Below are positions 1 through 13,979 of a stretch of DNA of 64,000 bases, one piece after another. The first letter of the stretch is position 1; each line of letters starts with the position of its first letter. The position numbers and the translations under genes are program-made. The notes under the pieces are model-generated. The model had not been told where the DNA came from. It searched no databases and worked only from the letters and a program-made list of their open reading frames with translations. This DNA is from Chaunax sp. Z400 (lineage: Eukaryota > Chordata > Actinopteri > Lophiiformes > Chaunacidae): NCBI GenBank assembly GCA_037577475.1, contig CM075193.1:6212685-6276684 (forward strand), written 5' to 3'.

Positions 1-3000
1 TCATTGGTGGCCTCTGGGGGAGACGGCACACCTGGGCCAGGTGAGGTCTGCCAAGAAGAAGGCCACTGGGTGCACATTTACTGAGAAAACAGGGGGTGGA
101 TTCCTCACATTCAGCCCAGTGGGTAACCCAGAGGCACTGCCTCATACACACTGCACACACACAATACACTGACATGCATAGATTCACACATACATGCTGT
201 TTGCCAAAGGTATTAGAACAAGTTTAGACTTTTAACGGGTCTGCTCACCTAAAAGAAATGAGCAAACAGTGAAATTACTTTTCCAAGCTTGAATAATGAG
301 AACTAGGACCAGACTCAAGTCGGAGCATGAGCTCGCAATTCACATTAGATGATTCAGGCTGCTCCTGGAACTGTACCACACCTCTGAATGCTGTCAATCA
401 TCGAGACATGAAAAGCCAGAGCCATTGTTCTGCTGTTGGGTCTGAGTTTAAGGCCTGGACAGAAATGTCAGACAGAGGTCTGTTTTCTGGGAAACGTATC
501 TCGAGATCCAGTGATTAAGGCATAGAGGGCCCATTATGTAGTTTAATGAAGTGGTTACATGGAAACCTGGTTGCTTCGGATTTGAAGATAGGATCAGGTA
601 AGAACTCAGAGACCTTGGTCACATGATGTTTACATAACTCATAATGTTTAGAGTATTATATCTGAACAATTAGGGGCTACTTTCAACTGATATCAAAACA
701 TTTTCCAATATTTTCCCAATTTATTTTTTTTTAATTTTTCTAAAATCAAGGTTCTTGTGAGGGAGTAGAGGTTGCAGCGATAAGTGGTGGCACAAATATT
801 AAATCCTTTTGGAAGGGTGGAGGTGGACCTTTTGAACTCTGGCCTTGGCAGCTTCGTCTCCACAGGGAGCTCCTCTCTCAGGCCAAGGGGAGGTGATACA
901 TGCAGCCCCAGAGCTGTCGCAGCTTCATGCCTACCTGTTGAGATGTGTCGATCCAAAGTGATCCAAGGGCAAGGGCATCATCTGGGGGGGGGGGCTTTAT
1001 GCCTCTATGGGGTGTTTGAGCAATGATGTCAGATGAACCTATTTCAGTGCTCTGTGGTGGATGTTTTGACATTCCTTAAAGAGCTGCTGGATAAGGGTCT
1101 CTCCTTTTTCCACAACTAAGGTTTACGAGTTCTAAACTGTTCTGTTCTAAACGTGCCTGCTCAGAATGGGCTGTTTGTTTGGCCTGTGGTATTACTGGTT
1201 GGAGCTTTCTTGAGAAACGCTCATAGACACAACAACCACCACCTTTCCAAGACGGCCCTCTGTTCATAACGAACACTTTTTCCTTGTCCCCTTGATGATT
1301 CCCATTGACATAGGCATTTAGTGTCCGGTATAAGACACCCCCCATCCAATGCGACAGCATCCAGCATGGCATGTTATGGCAATCATTGCCTATAATAACC
1401 AGGTGGAAAATACTATGTAAAGTTCTTGTTTTCTAGTACAGTATTAAACGGTATACAGTGAATAGAAAGTGGGGGTTTTCCAGCCAGGAAACTGAAGCAG
1501 GCGAAGGTGGAGAAGAGGATGTTGATGCTGATTGAGATCATATCGTCATGTAAACAAGAAACACCTAGTCTTTATATACAAGGAGCAGAGGAGCTTACAT
1601 TCCCTGTGTGCTGTGCATGTCTACATACTTACACAGATGACACTCAAAGAGTACAATTAGGGGACCCTTTTTTTTTGTCTGTTTTGCTAATCCAACTAGG
1701 CTCAAGGCCCTGTCTAAATAGTGGATTTACTTCTGAATTATGGAGATGGTTTACAGCGGTGAAGGTCTTCCAGTGCTCCAGGGTGTGAGGGCACATTCGA
1801 TCAGGAGCATGGCAACATCATGGGCTTGCTGCAGCTTTAGTTGGTCCTCAGCCCCTTTGGTGGCTCATTCTGTCCTCTCTGCTGAGTCTATGACGCAAAA
1901 TGTTACGACTATAGGTTCTGTTCCCTAAAGGCGAGACAAGAGGTACAACTCATGTTTGCCCTGCTGTAGCTGTGCTCAGTGAAGACCTTCGACAGAACTG
2001 AGGGATCTGCCTTAAAGGTGTAACTAGAGCTGTCTCCAGTCAGGCAAATTCCATACTATATGTGTTGTACCTGATTCTTTACCTTCGGGGACAAAAGTTG
2101 CGCTCATAACATTTTGTTTTGTGTCAAAATAAACGGAATTTCCTGCAAGCAATTTTAAGCACCTGTCCCAGGGTGCTTGAACTTTCTTAATGGTGATTAA
2201 TGAGCCTTTTTGAGTCGGTTGGGATGTTATTGAAACAGGCTGCACCCAGGAGTTTGTGCCAGTGAAATATATCTTAATGAAGGAAATGTGGCTTCACTGG
2301 GACTTACAGCTGCCACAAGTATGCAGGAATGTGCTGTTAAATGTAGTGAGAGCAAGTGGAAGGGTTCTGAATTGGAGAGGGTAGGAAGTGTAATGTTAGA
2401 ATTGTGTTTATGTTAATAACAAGTGTGTGGGTGCAGCTATGTATAAATCCTCCATAACTATGGTGTTCTCCTTTCTTTATGCTCCTCTGCGGAGTCGTAT
2501 GCCACAGCTATGGGGTCTCAAGAATGTAGATGTAAAAAACATTTCATTCATCGACAAAATACATATTGACAGAATAGAAAGAAAGAATGAACATGATTCC
2601 TTTAATGTTTTTAGGTAAGTAGTGATAGTGGTGAACATCTTAAAAGATGTACAAATGAGGGCTTTTAATTGTTACAGCTTATTTACTGTATATTCTATGT
2701 TTCAGCCAATGTTGAATTATTAATAATAATCTTAACTCACTGACAAAAATCATGCATCTTGTGATCAAATGTTTTATATCAGCAGTCTATCGTGGCGGTG
2801 GGTCTCTCTGCAGCAGGTGACGGACAGATGGATACGTATTTCCATCGTCTATTCTTACGAATTTAATGAAGTCATTCTCCCGTGATAAATTATCTCGTTA
2901 TCTCAAGATAATGTCATTAAAACAATAATTGCAAGCATGGCTGTTCTTGGCTACCATACAACAGGTCAGAATGCAAAAACTCTAATCTGTACAACCATGA

Positions 3001-6000
3001 TGATGAGAGCTGTGAGGTGATAGCGGGGCTGATTAGATGATTGCAGCTTTGCCCACATGCTCATTATTTCTTGTTTGAAAGTTTCTTGCAGATATTACAT
3101 TTATAGTTGTTTTTTTTGTTGTTTTTTCAACTAACCATGGAGAAATAGAAGTAAGGGTGAATCTGAGGTTATAGAATTTATATGCAGACAGGAAGGCCAA
3201 AGAATTAAATAGAATTAAATGTAATTTGGGTCAGATTTCAAGCCAAAAATCATAGAGGAAATATGAACGCGGCCTAAACCTCGACTTACAATCTGATCCT
3301 GTTTTTCTCTCTAACCGCTGCCTCTCATGTCGTTTTGCCGTTGATAACTCTCATGCTCTTTCCTTTATCCTCCTTCCTTTGGCTGCAGAGTTTTTTCCCA
3401 TCCCTATGCTCAGATGTAACCTTGAAATACTGGTGGCATACTAACTCTCAGCGCAGACATGCCCACCACTCCATGAATCAGTGAAGTCGTGCTCATTTCT
3501 GCCAGTCACTGTGGCAGAGAGAGCAGGGAGGCTGGATGGAGATGGATGGATGCAAAGATTGTCCTGACCGAATATAATCAACTATTGGCTCCATGTTTGT
3601 CCGTCTTAATCTCTTTTCTCTCTCCTCTCTTGCGCATCACTCCCCTGTTCTTTATTTTTCCTCTTGTCTTCTTTCTTGCCTTGTTGATTAATACATTTCT
3701 CACAATGGCGACCCATCCAATAACACACAGTATTCTGTTTGTGAACAACTAGATACACCAAAGAGCAAATTAAAGACAGACTGCAAAGTAGAAACACTCA
3801 CATCAAGCTGACATTCAAAACCATGGCAGCTGCATTACTGGATAATATAGCGCTATTTGGCGAGATGACAATTATGATAATTGTTTGAACTCTAGTGGTG
3901 TGGGGTAGTAATAGTCTCTCTCCCCGCAACAGGAACTACTGGGATCTCTACGCTGGCCTGCCAAAACCACAGAGCTTACATAGCCCTGAGGATGACAGGA
4001 CAGGGAGAATGAAGGAAAGGGTTGTGTGAAACAAAGACTGAGGCACACTATAAGGGTCCCATAAAGACTTTCATATGTAGCGTACCCTGCATGTTTGATT
4101 TTCATCTGACTGCGGCATGTCTTGGCTGCCTATCAAGGCAACCCAGGAATAATTTCCATGAGTAGAGGATTCATTCAGTGTTTCAATGATATGATGCCCC
4201 ATACCACGAGCAAAGTTTTAGCGTTTTTGTTGAAACCTTAAACAACTTGATCGCTGAAAATATCCTTAAATATGGGGAAATTAGAGTAATAGGGATTGTT
4301 TATTTTTTTAAACTACGGTAGATTTTTGTGGAAATGGCCAACTTCTAGGTCACTCTATCGGGGCATAAGTAGCAGCCAACATCCTGTATGTCCATCTTAT
4401 CATTTACAGTAGGTGTTGCCAGAAGTTTGCTCTGCACAGTTCTTCTTTCTAGTTCCCGTGTGATTGTGTGAACTGCTCTTCTGTATAGTTTTTTTTCTTT
4501 CCTCAAATCAATTTTAGCTTTTCTTTACTCTGTGATAAACTGACATTTACCACCGTGATGATCGTATCATGAAGTCGTCCAACAAACTCATAAATCTATG
4601 TTTTTAATGCCTTTTTAATTGGCACACTCTCAGGTCCTACTTGAACATTTAATAAGTAGCTTTATTACAGTCAGGTGTGCCGAGAAGGTAGATTACCCTT
4701 CATTATCCCTAATTATTGAGGGGTAATGAGGGATAACCCCTCATTATTGGTTAGAAAATATGTAGGCAGTGTTTATCATCATCATCAGTTGATGATTATT
4801 GTTATTTCCAACAAAATTAAATATCAGTAATAATATTCTTTGAGCTCCCTGCATGTTCACTTTATAATTCGTCCTTGTATTGTTTTGTATTTCAGGATAT
4901 ACTAATTGTGACATTTCAGTTACATTTGAAGTAATAGTTGGGAAATGTGTTGGTTCATATACTTTTTTTAAATTATCTCAGAGCTTGATTTATATCCCTC
5001 TCGTGTCCGTGTGTTCAGGATGGAGCTAGAGCCAGGAGGTAATTGGCTTAGCTTTACATAAAGCTTCAGCAAGGGGCAACCCAAGAATCATGGCATCCTT
5101 GGGACTGCAAATTTATGTTAAAATTTTATTTTGTTGTTGAAAAATGTTATTGTAAGTTTCAATTTTCAATTGCATGCTGCAACAATGCTGTGCTTAAGAT
5201 CTAGTTAGATTTTGAACAAAGAGGTAAAGTTTTGCTGTCACAATGTCAGCTAAAAAAAAAAACTCTCAATGTGTCACTCAGCATATCCACTTTTGGTGCC
5301 ACAGAGACAAAATGTGCCATCATTTGCTCGCTCCTGCTGACCCCTCTACCTCCCATTAAAAGACATGAGCTCATATACATGTAATCTGACATGAATGTAT
5401 TGTTGAAATGTCCATGTGATACAAATGAAACATGCAAAACTAACTGCTTGAACCAATACCATTTTATTCTGGTGTCTGGTGTTTGTTCCATCTCCCCAGT
5501 TTGAAAACGTTTTCAGTTGATTTTCTTCTTTGAATTAGCTGCTAACTGCTACTGGCCGCTTTCTAAGTGTTCTGGTTTGAGCCGCACGGATAACGTCGCA
5601 GCCCCGTCCTCATTTCCACCTCGTGTTCACACAGTTGTGCGATCCAGCGCTGCTACTATCTCTGCAGCCGTCACAGAGGTGGAACAAACTGACATCCCAT
5701 CAGGCCTTCATTGCGTTCATACTGACTGTCAGGGTAGAAGGAGCACTAGGCCCACACTGAATATTGTGAATGGGACTACAGTCATAATTAGGAATGTGAG
5801 GAGTTTGACAGAGTTCCGTCTCCCTTCTCTCTAAATCCCCTCTTCATATCCAGTGTCCTCTTCTGTCCTCCTGTCTCTGGTCATTGTCATGGTTTCCCAG
5901 AGCTGTCCGTTAGCACTCTGAGCTGTCAGGGGATGATGCTGCACAGCTCTGCCAGGCAGAGGTGAAGATGGAGACGTAAGATGAATCATTTTCCTCTTCA

Positions 6001-6453
6001 TCAACACTTCTGTGATATATGTGGTGCTCTATCTCCATCCTGTGTATCTGCACTTCTCTGCTTCCTTTCTTGTATAATATATCCTGTGGCTGAAGTCTTA
6101 ACGGCACATCCATCATGATTTCAACTTTCCACGAAACGTCCTCACTTGAGGACAGCGAGAGGAGGGGAAAAGAAAGGATGAAAGTTGACGCAGCAGTCTG
6201 CCAAAAAATGAGTGCATATTTGTCGATCATAATCATCCCTGCTTGATAGTTGGGTGAATGCAGGGGAATGGATGAAGTGTTATGACTACTTGAACTCCTT
6301 GTCTTTCGGTTTACAGTCGCTGAAGTTTTGTAGAATTTAGATTGAAAATGTGGACCAGCTTGATGAAAATGTAAATTCTTTTAAATGACAAGTTGGTCTT
6401 TTAAATACAAGCCTTAATAAATGACAGACCATAGCAGTGGCCTTCAACAAAGA
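1..6453. other. Gene-free flank; no supported gene
   Basis: All ORFs are under 110 codons without domains. Palindromic GATA-type motifs occur at 2,865-2,911 and a hairpin motif at 4,725-4,745. Poly-G at 986-996 and poly-T runs are the only simple repeats of note. Confidence 0.6.
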
Positions 6454-6474
6454 GACACACACACACACACACAC
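6454..6474. repeat. (AC)n microsatellite, short
   Basis: Ten AC units. The 111-codon minus-strand ORF that crosses it (6,672-6,337) contains a VCVCVCV run from this repeat and no domain, so it is not called a gene. Confidence 0.9.
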
Positions 6475-9400
6475 TGTGAGCACGACGCTGGCGTCATACT
6501 GGTGCCGTCTCAGCATGAAAAGATCGATTATATTTTCTAGGTCTAATTTGGGATTTTTAGGCAGGATGTGTGCGTAGACAATATCTGCATGTTGCCAGGT
6601 TTGTGACAAGATTTCCAGTGCTCCCACTGTGTTAATGGCTGAGCTCTGAATGGTCTCCACAGCGATGGTCAAACGTAGCCAGGCTGGTGACGTACGCCGG
6701 TGAGTCCATCCAAGAGAAATAGCAAGTGCCTGTGTGTGTATTCTGAAGTGTGTGTGTGTTTTGATTTGTGTTTCTGGTTCCTTAGTGTGTGTGAGGGGAG
6801 GACCAATGCTTGATCATGCTCTCATCATCCTCACTGGAGGGCTTTGGTGGGGCAAAGCTTTTAGCACCTCGCAGCTCTTGCAGAGTCCAGGACCCAGCCT
6901 TCTCTCAATCTCTCTGACACAACCACATTTATAAAGACCGATCCTCGCCAGGACAATGGGACAGTTTAAACTAATCATTATGTGACTGGTGCTGTGTGGG
7001 TGCAGCACAGGTTTCACAGACAGAATATTCTTGTTAAGATAGGGTGGCCTGTTGCAGTTTTCTGACTGAAAGGTTGCAAGTTCAATCCAAATGAGAGCCA
7101 GAATAGTTTGTTTTTTTCCCCCCTCTAAGCATCACAGTGAACTGAAACCAGCCATCCATGAAAAACGTCTAAACCGCTCAGCAGGAGCTCTATTTTTGTG
7201 AAAACAGTTTTACGTAATTGGCGTGACACGGTTCGCACAATCGCAGCAGCCACTGCTCCACCTTGTTTTTCATTTCTACAAACACATCCATATGTGGGAA
7301 TTGACATCCCGTGATGTTTGCCTGAATCTGAATTTCCTTAGTGCCCTGGCTGGCTCAACACGATCCAGGATCTGTAGCAGCCGTGCGGCGGGGCCACACA
7401 GCTGAAGGACAGGAACTCACTGAACAGGAGGCAAAGCTCTTAATTGGCCTGAATGGCTGCAATCAGAGCCAATAAGCGATAAGCGCTCTCCAGATCGGCA
7501 GCGATAGCATTGTGCTGCGCAACTGGCCTACGATTGCCCTGTTGACCAAACAGAGAACAGGTGTGCAAGCTCTCTGCCGCTAAGGTGGCCTTCACAGCCA
7601 CCTGAAGCGAGCGCCGTCACGGCAGGCCTTACACACCCTGAGCAAACATACTGAATGCTTGGATGGCTCCACACTGTACGCTTTTATAGTTTGAGGAGAA
7701 AATCCATCTCTTCGGACAGGCTTGTTCCTGTGTTAAAGCTGGATGATCTGCAGTATGGAGGAATGTGCTCATAAATGAGAGAACAAATACGTTCTTGACC
7801 TGCTTCCTTCATGCCTAATGGAGCTGTATTGACTTTAGAGATAGGGGTCTTGTTAGACGGATGTTGGCCAGTTGAAAGGAATCCAATGCAATCTATGAGG
7901 TCTTCATGTTTTATGGATCACAATGTTGCAGCTGGAAAATAGTATTTTTGTCTTTCCTGTTACTAATTACAAATCCTATCTACTTCTATTGTATTTCTAT
8001 TTCACAAACAATATATACTGTAATTGTTTGGCTCAGATAGCCAGACTTTGTTTTCATTAGGAGCCATAAGTGTATAAATATAGCTATAACCTTCTTGGCA
8101 AGGAACATCCTGACATTAATGGCTTCCAGACGGCAAAGGACCAATGAGGGAATGTTAACAAATTCACGTTTAGTGTTGTAAACAAATGAAGGGAAATAGG
8201 AAAGAGAATAAGCTGTAATATCAAAACAAACAATTCTTCAATAGTTTCCCTGTAAGACTTTATTTTGCTGTGTTTGCTTGAGCAGAAAATGTATTTTTCC
8301 ATAAGTCAGTGTTTGGTATTCATCTTTTTAAGGCTGTATGTATTAACAATCGTATTAATGACGCAGCACACATTGGTGGAACATAAAATATACTGTGTGC
8401 ACATAACAGTTAATGACATACCTTCACAGCCTTCTGCTCTTTCCCTGCTTACATCTGAATTTGCTTGAGTGTAACTTTTCCAGTAAGAGAGGAAGAGGGT
8501 CTTTAATAAGGGGATCACATCCTGTGCCAGAGCCCTGCACTCTGTTTACAAAGCCAGCGAAAGTGATGGGTGTACTGGGATAATGAGGGGGGTCAGTATC
8601 AGGGGGTGAAAGCATTTGGGGATAAGCCATGGCTAATGACGAGGAAGTCCGAGGCAGCTTTGATCTGCACGGGTCCTTTGGCACATCGATGGAAAGCTGT
8701 GCTACACCAAGGAGACCCCTAATCTTCTTAGGGATGTGCTTAACATTCTTCTACTTTTGGGGACCAAACACAGCGCTCCGTCTCTCCATCTGTCTGTTTT
8801 TTCTGCAGGTCTGCATCCTATTTCGTTGTTGGTTTTAGAGAAAATCAGAGGGAACATGAGGGAAGGAAAGAGCTGTGGGTTGGTGGGTTGGCTGATCCTG
8901 GATGGAGGGCCTGTTTCAGACACAGTGTGGGGTTGTTTCTGCTAAACTGGAACTTTTGGTGGGTTTCAGGAAACTTTCCGCATCAGTCAGTGGCATCACG
9001 GAGCTAAGCTGTGTGTAAAGAGGAAATTTTGACCTCATTTTGGATGTGGAAGTTGCTCTTTTTGAAAGTGGCATCATCAGTGTTGATATCTCCCCATAAT
9101 GGGAGCATTTTTGAGAAAACCATTCTTTTCGTATCTGCTGTGGTTGAAAAATAATAATAGAAGTGATTTTCTTTTTCTTTTTTAATTAGACTGAATTGGC
9201 GCTAAGAGTGACATTAAGTACAATTATCTGAGCCAGTTTGAGTTGGAAATTATGATGTGCATATCAGCCTGTCAGTCAAAGAGAGAAGCCCAAAAAGCAG
9301 CAAAGTGGATGGAAAATATGGAACAATCTCCCCTGGCTGGATTGGCACCGTGACTCACCAAACAACTGACATGAGTTAAGCTCAGTTTGCAGCAGGACAT

Positions 9401-12400
9401 GTTTTCTGTAAACACTTTCTTTGTGTTGCTTTTTTTGAATAAGAGTTGAACAAGAGAGGTCTCTTGGTCAGTCAGATTTTTGGGCTGGGGTCTCTGAATT
9501 GCTTGCTTTTAGGCCAAGAGAGCATTAACCAGCCGAGGCCTGCGTGTCTGCAGGGGCTTAGGCCTGCCTTCATTCCCTGTTCTGCAGCCAAAGTCGACAA
9601 ACCCTCCGGGGCACAAGGAGAGAGGAATGCACCCTGACCCTCCACCCTCCTCTGCTCTCTCCCTCCAGAGAGGCAGGGATGGAGGCTCCTCAATGGAAAG
9701 CAACCAAGACTCAGGGCATCACATCCCTCTGTTTTTCATCCCTCTCTTTACCTCCTCCTCACCCTTTGCTCTTTTCTCTCGCCTTTGTTTGAGTGTTGTT
9801 TGCAGTAGTCGAATACACAGAGCAGCGAATACCCAGCCTGTCAGAGGTCTGTGGTAAGCGAGGCCGGGGCCCCTGATAAGGGCTGAACTTGGCTGCTGTG
9901 AGGGCCATGAGAGCACAAACATTACACCACTAAGTAAACGGACCCTGGGGCCCCACTGCTGAGCGCTTCTGTTATTGCAGCTCATATGCAGCCTCATCAG
10001 AGCAGATAGAGAATGCCGCTCATATGGCTGGTTTATCAGAAAATCCAATCGTGGACCTTGTGGTGCAGCCTTTTCTTGGAACTGGGAGCATGATAACTCT
10101 CTGGTTGTTTTTCCTTCCTTTATGTGCCTTTCAGGGATTTGATTCAAAGCTATTTATAAGAGCAGTTATGAAAGGGCCTTTTAGGAAAGTCTCAGCTCCA
10201 GATGGCTACCTGTGCTGTTTGTTTGACTGTGACAAGTCAGATCAATCATTTATGTTGAATATTTGCCTGTGATATTAATGTTTGATTAAAAAGGAAATTG
10301 CTCTCCTAAAATCTCTGTTAATCTGACCGAAACTAATGTTATCGTGCACTGCTGTGGGAAACACGTCTGACTCTGCCTTGTAGATGTCCTTGACTTATGG
10401 CAGGATTTTCTCTTTTAAAAACATAGGAAGTGAAAGAAAGAAACCTTCCTCTTACAAATGACATTACCTGGCACATATTTAAGCCAACGGCACCATCTAG
10501 TTATAGAGTAAAATCTGTGTATGGATCTTTCTTTTTTATTTACTGCTTTTTCTCTGTCTGTCTGCCACTCATCAGCATCTGGAGGTGCAAAATGGAGGAG
10601 GAAAAGAGGTGGCAGGGTGAGTTATGGCGGGAAACGGAGACTTAAACAGTTGTCTAAACACTGTCAGCAGTGTTCCTGAACTCCAGCGAGATCTCGTGTT
10701 GCTGTGTGTTCTGTACTGGCGGCTCTGGTTCCTGTCCCGGCTCCCAGCTATTGCTCCGCACCATCCCTGCTGACGTCCCACAGACAGTAAGATGTACTTT
10801 TAATTCTGAACTTCCACAATCGGTGGCTCATTTGGGAAGAGAAATACATTCCCATTCATGTTGTTATGGTTTGGAAACACTCGTTTTGCACCTGTAATTA
10901 CTTTCTGCTGATTGAACAGGCATATGATTGCCCATGAAACACATCTTGTAGACTACTCTGGAATTTATGAAGCATGTTATTTTTCTTACAAATAATGACT
11001 TTGCTGGAATTTGCATTTAAGGACACAGGGCAAGCGACCCGAGTCAAAGGCTCCATATGCACATGCCAAACACGCACCACCAGTTTCTTTGCTGCACCAG
11101 TAATTTACTGGAAGATCAGGTCACTCTGCTGCTCCAAAGTTTCGCTTTGTTCTCGCCCACAGTCCACAGCTCGGCGTCTCCATCCAGACTGGGCAGACAG
11201 AACAGTCTCACCTTGGTAAAGTCTGGGCACTTAATGAAAACTGATGACAGATCAGTCATTAGAGCTACACACAGGCAGGCATTTATGCTCTTATTCTGCA
11301 ATACACAAATGACCTTGGGATCCCTGTGTATGTGTGATTGTGGCCTTTCAGGTGTGTTTGCATGATTATAAAAATGCACATGTGCATCCTTTTATTAATG
11401 AAAATATCTTTAGCAATCATTATTTTACTGTAAACATCAAATGAAGTGGTAACCTTACTCACAGTGGTGTTTTAGAAAAAAATATATTCTAAAACTAAAG
11501 CCATGGTATGTTAAATGTAGTTCTTACACCTGTTGGCTGACCAAACATGTCATCCCAGTAAAATAGTGTACAGGTACAATTTTAAAACACCTATAATGGA
11601 CATTTAACGATTGATCCAATGACTATGTGGAAAACACACACAAAAAAGAGAAGCACCTCGCTCTGCAGTTCTCCCAAACTCTGCAAAATGTTGCAACATC
11701 TTTCATCTCTTTTTGGTTTTCTGTCCCAACTTTTAAGTTTAGTTGACTCTAATCACTGTTGTTTGCAGCAGTGGTAGGCAGCTGTATTAGTTCTGGACAC
11801 CAACTGTAGTGGGGACTGACCATTATTGTGATGGCCTGTTATTCTGAAACACCAGTAGTGTAAAAAAAAAAGTGTTGCATTGGGCCAAAACACAAGTTCA
11901 CAGCTTCAAAGAGTCACTGTTCTGAGAACCCACACACTCATTGGTGTTTGTTTAGGCTTAATATCCTGAGGATAGATAGAACGATAGTTATTATTAAGGG
12001 AAAAACCCCTGCAATTTCATGGTCAGCACTGGCTGACAGACAACAACTGCAGGGAGAGTGTATTTTCAGTGAAAGGGGCCTTCAGACCAACACAGTAGTA
12101 GCCTGCTTTGGTGACTTGTCCCGCACCAAACAGCAGACATATACTGGAGCTGATGAACTTTAGTGAAGCCTTTAGTGGCAAAAGAACCAAATATTTCTCT
12201 TGTTGACACTAAATATGAGATTTAAAGTCATCAGGTGGCCAAGCAAATCCAAATAAATGATTATGTCCCTCCATTCTTGGATATGTTGGAAATACTGACC
12301 AGCAGCAGAGGTACTGTAGATGATGCAGGGTGATAAGTGGGAATAGATGAAAAGTGAAGCACATCAGCAACATTTCCATCACTTCAGTTGCTTCAAAATA

Positions 12401-13357
12401 GTCAATGGATGGAATTTCCCTCCCAGGAATGCGTCCCTATGCATGGCTGTGTATATTTTCCTACATCCAGGAATCGAAGCAGAAGGTCTCAACAAGCACC
12501 TGCGAGCAAGAGGAAAGTAAATGAAGACATTAAGCATCCAGAACACTTGAGCTACTAAGCTATGCCTTGTAGAAAAAATGACTAGACATTAACCAGACAT
12601 TTATATCAAGAAGAAATGCAATACATACTCACTCATTGAAAAGAATTGCCTGAGCATATTTTCCAGTGTCAACATGATACAGATGGAGTCAACCAGATAC
12701 AGTTGTTATTGTTTCCTGGTCAGAGCGGAGCTGCAGAGCTGGATCTTAATAACCCAACGTTTGTAAAGTAAGTCTGTGTCTTAGTGATCTCTTGTTTTGT
12801 GCCACTGACTTCTCCAGCAGCATTAACAAGATTAATGGAGATCCAAAAAGCTAATGAAAATGCAGTTGTAATCAAGCATAGCATTGGATTCAAACAGGTT
12901 TTTTTTTCATTTTCTCAGTATGTAATAAAGAGAAAGTCTTTCTTGGTAAGATATTAGCTTAAGTGTAATGGCTGTGCTCTCATATTGATAAACCACCTCT
13001 ACTTACATTCTCATGGGCCATTTGTGTTTACTTTAATCCAAAGAATTAAAAGCGACACCTGATACCGAAGCATCTGTATGACTTTATTTTTTGGGGGTCG
13101 GGCTGACTCTGAGCAGGCCATGTTCCCTCTCTCCGTTCACTCCAGATAGTATTTCTCACCTTATCTCCTCCCCCTTTCTGCTCTTCCTAATGGGGATTTT
13201 TTATTTACCAGGGAAGTGATCCATTTTGTCTGAGCATAAATTGCAGATAATTGTGCCATTTGGACGGAAGACAGCGGGGTCGCGAGGCGAACAGTCAGGC
13301 TGGGTGAAAGTGGATGCCTGGGAGTTCACGGTCGGCTGAAGCCAAATGCACGTATAC

Positions 13358-13359
<2 letters not shown>
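6475..13359. other. Gene-free flank with candidate regulatory stretches
   Basis: No gene is supported. The 142-codon minus-strand ORF at 10,147-9,719 has no start context, domain or splice logic. Non-repetitive stretches with developmental motifs lie at 7,440-7,570 and 9,855-10,290; the latter has CTATTTATAAG (MEF2-like) near 10,150 and TCAATCATTTATG near 10,240. An old repeat may lie at 11,560-11,880, but I cannot name it. Confidence 0.5.
7036..7090 (+). mobile_element. tRNA-derived SINE relic
   Basis: GGGTGGCCTGTTGCAGTTTT, then CTGACTGAAAGGTTGCAAGT and TCAATCC resemble the anticodon arm and B box (GGTTGCAAGTTCAAATCC) of a common fish tRNA-type SINE. It has no intact acceptor stem and is not a working tRNA gene. 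Confidence 0.4.
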
Positions 13360-13399
<40 letters not shown>

Positions 13400-13457
13400 C
13401 CATGGGTCCTCACTTTGTGTATTATGTGTTTGTGTGTGTTTGTGTGTGTGTGTGTGT
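13360..13457. repeat. (TG)n microsatellite, two tracts
   Basis: A pure (TG) tract of about 19 units at 13,360-13,398 and an interrupted one at 13,426-13,457. The histidine/threonine-rich ORF across it on the minus strand is not a gene. Confidence 0.95.
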
Positions 13458-13979
13458 TAGAGAGTGCTCCTCCCAATGTTTGTTCTTCTATTCACAGTGG
13501 GTTATAAAACAGGCCGTCGCTGGCTGAGGGAGTGCACTTTTTTAACTTTATGTAATTGTCCTCTACAATAACAGCCACCATGTTTGCTCTGGCAGCGTAA
13601 AGGATACAGGCTGTGTGAGACGGGCTGGGGTCCAGCACAGTTAGACCCATGTGTTATTTTCTTACAGTATCTGACTCCACCAGCGATTGCCAAGATCAAT
13701 GAGGGAAATGGGCGTGCATGGAAATATCTGTGCTGCGTTGTTGTATCCAAGCATTTTTCTCTCTAACATCCCACTCTTTCTCTCGCAAATCATCAACAGC
13801 GACCAGGAGCTACCTCTGTTTTCCTTCTATCTCTTTCTCTAGCCCCTTTTTTAAAAATAATCTTGTTCCTTCACACAGAACAAAACAACGGCGGCATAAT
13901 GATCCCAAGTGTGTGATTGTAGATGGCATGCTGGTGTTCCATAAGGAGAAAAAAAGCCATTGATGTGCAACATAACACT

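Noticed and set aside
6337..6672. 111-codon minus-strand ORF
   Set aside because: It includes a microsatellite-derived VCVCVCV run and has no domain.
7036..7090. Functional tRNA gene
   Set aside because: Only an anticodon-arm/B-box-like part is seen; there is no paired acceptor stem.
9719..10147. 142-codon ORF on the minus strand, the longest in the left half
   Set aside because: It shows no domain, signal peptide or compositional bias; it lies in a gene-free stretch and overlaps ORFs in other frames. A chance ORF of this length is expected in 64 kb.
11560..11880. Possible old interspersed repeat
   Set aside because: It has a familiar texture (AATGGACATTTAACGATTGA ... AGAAGCACCTCGCTCTGCAG), but there is no second copy in the window and I cannot name it securely.
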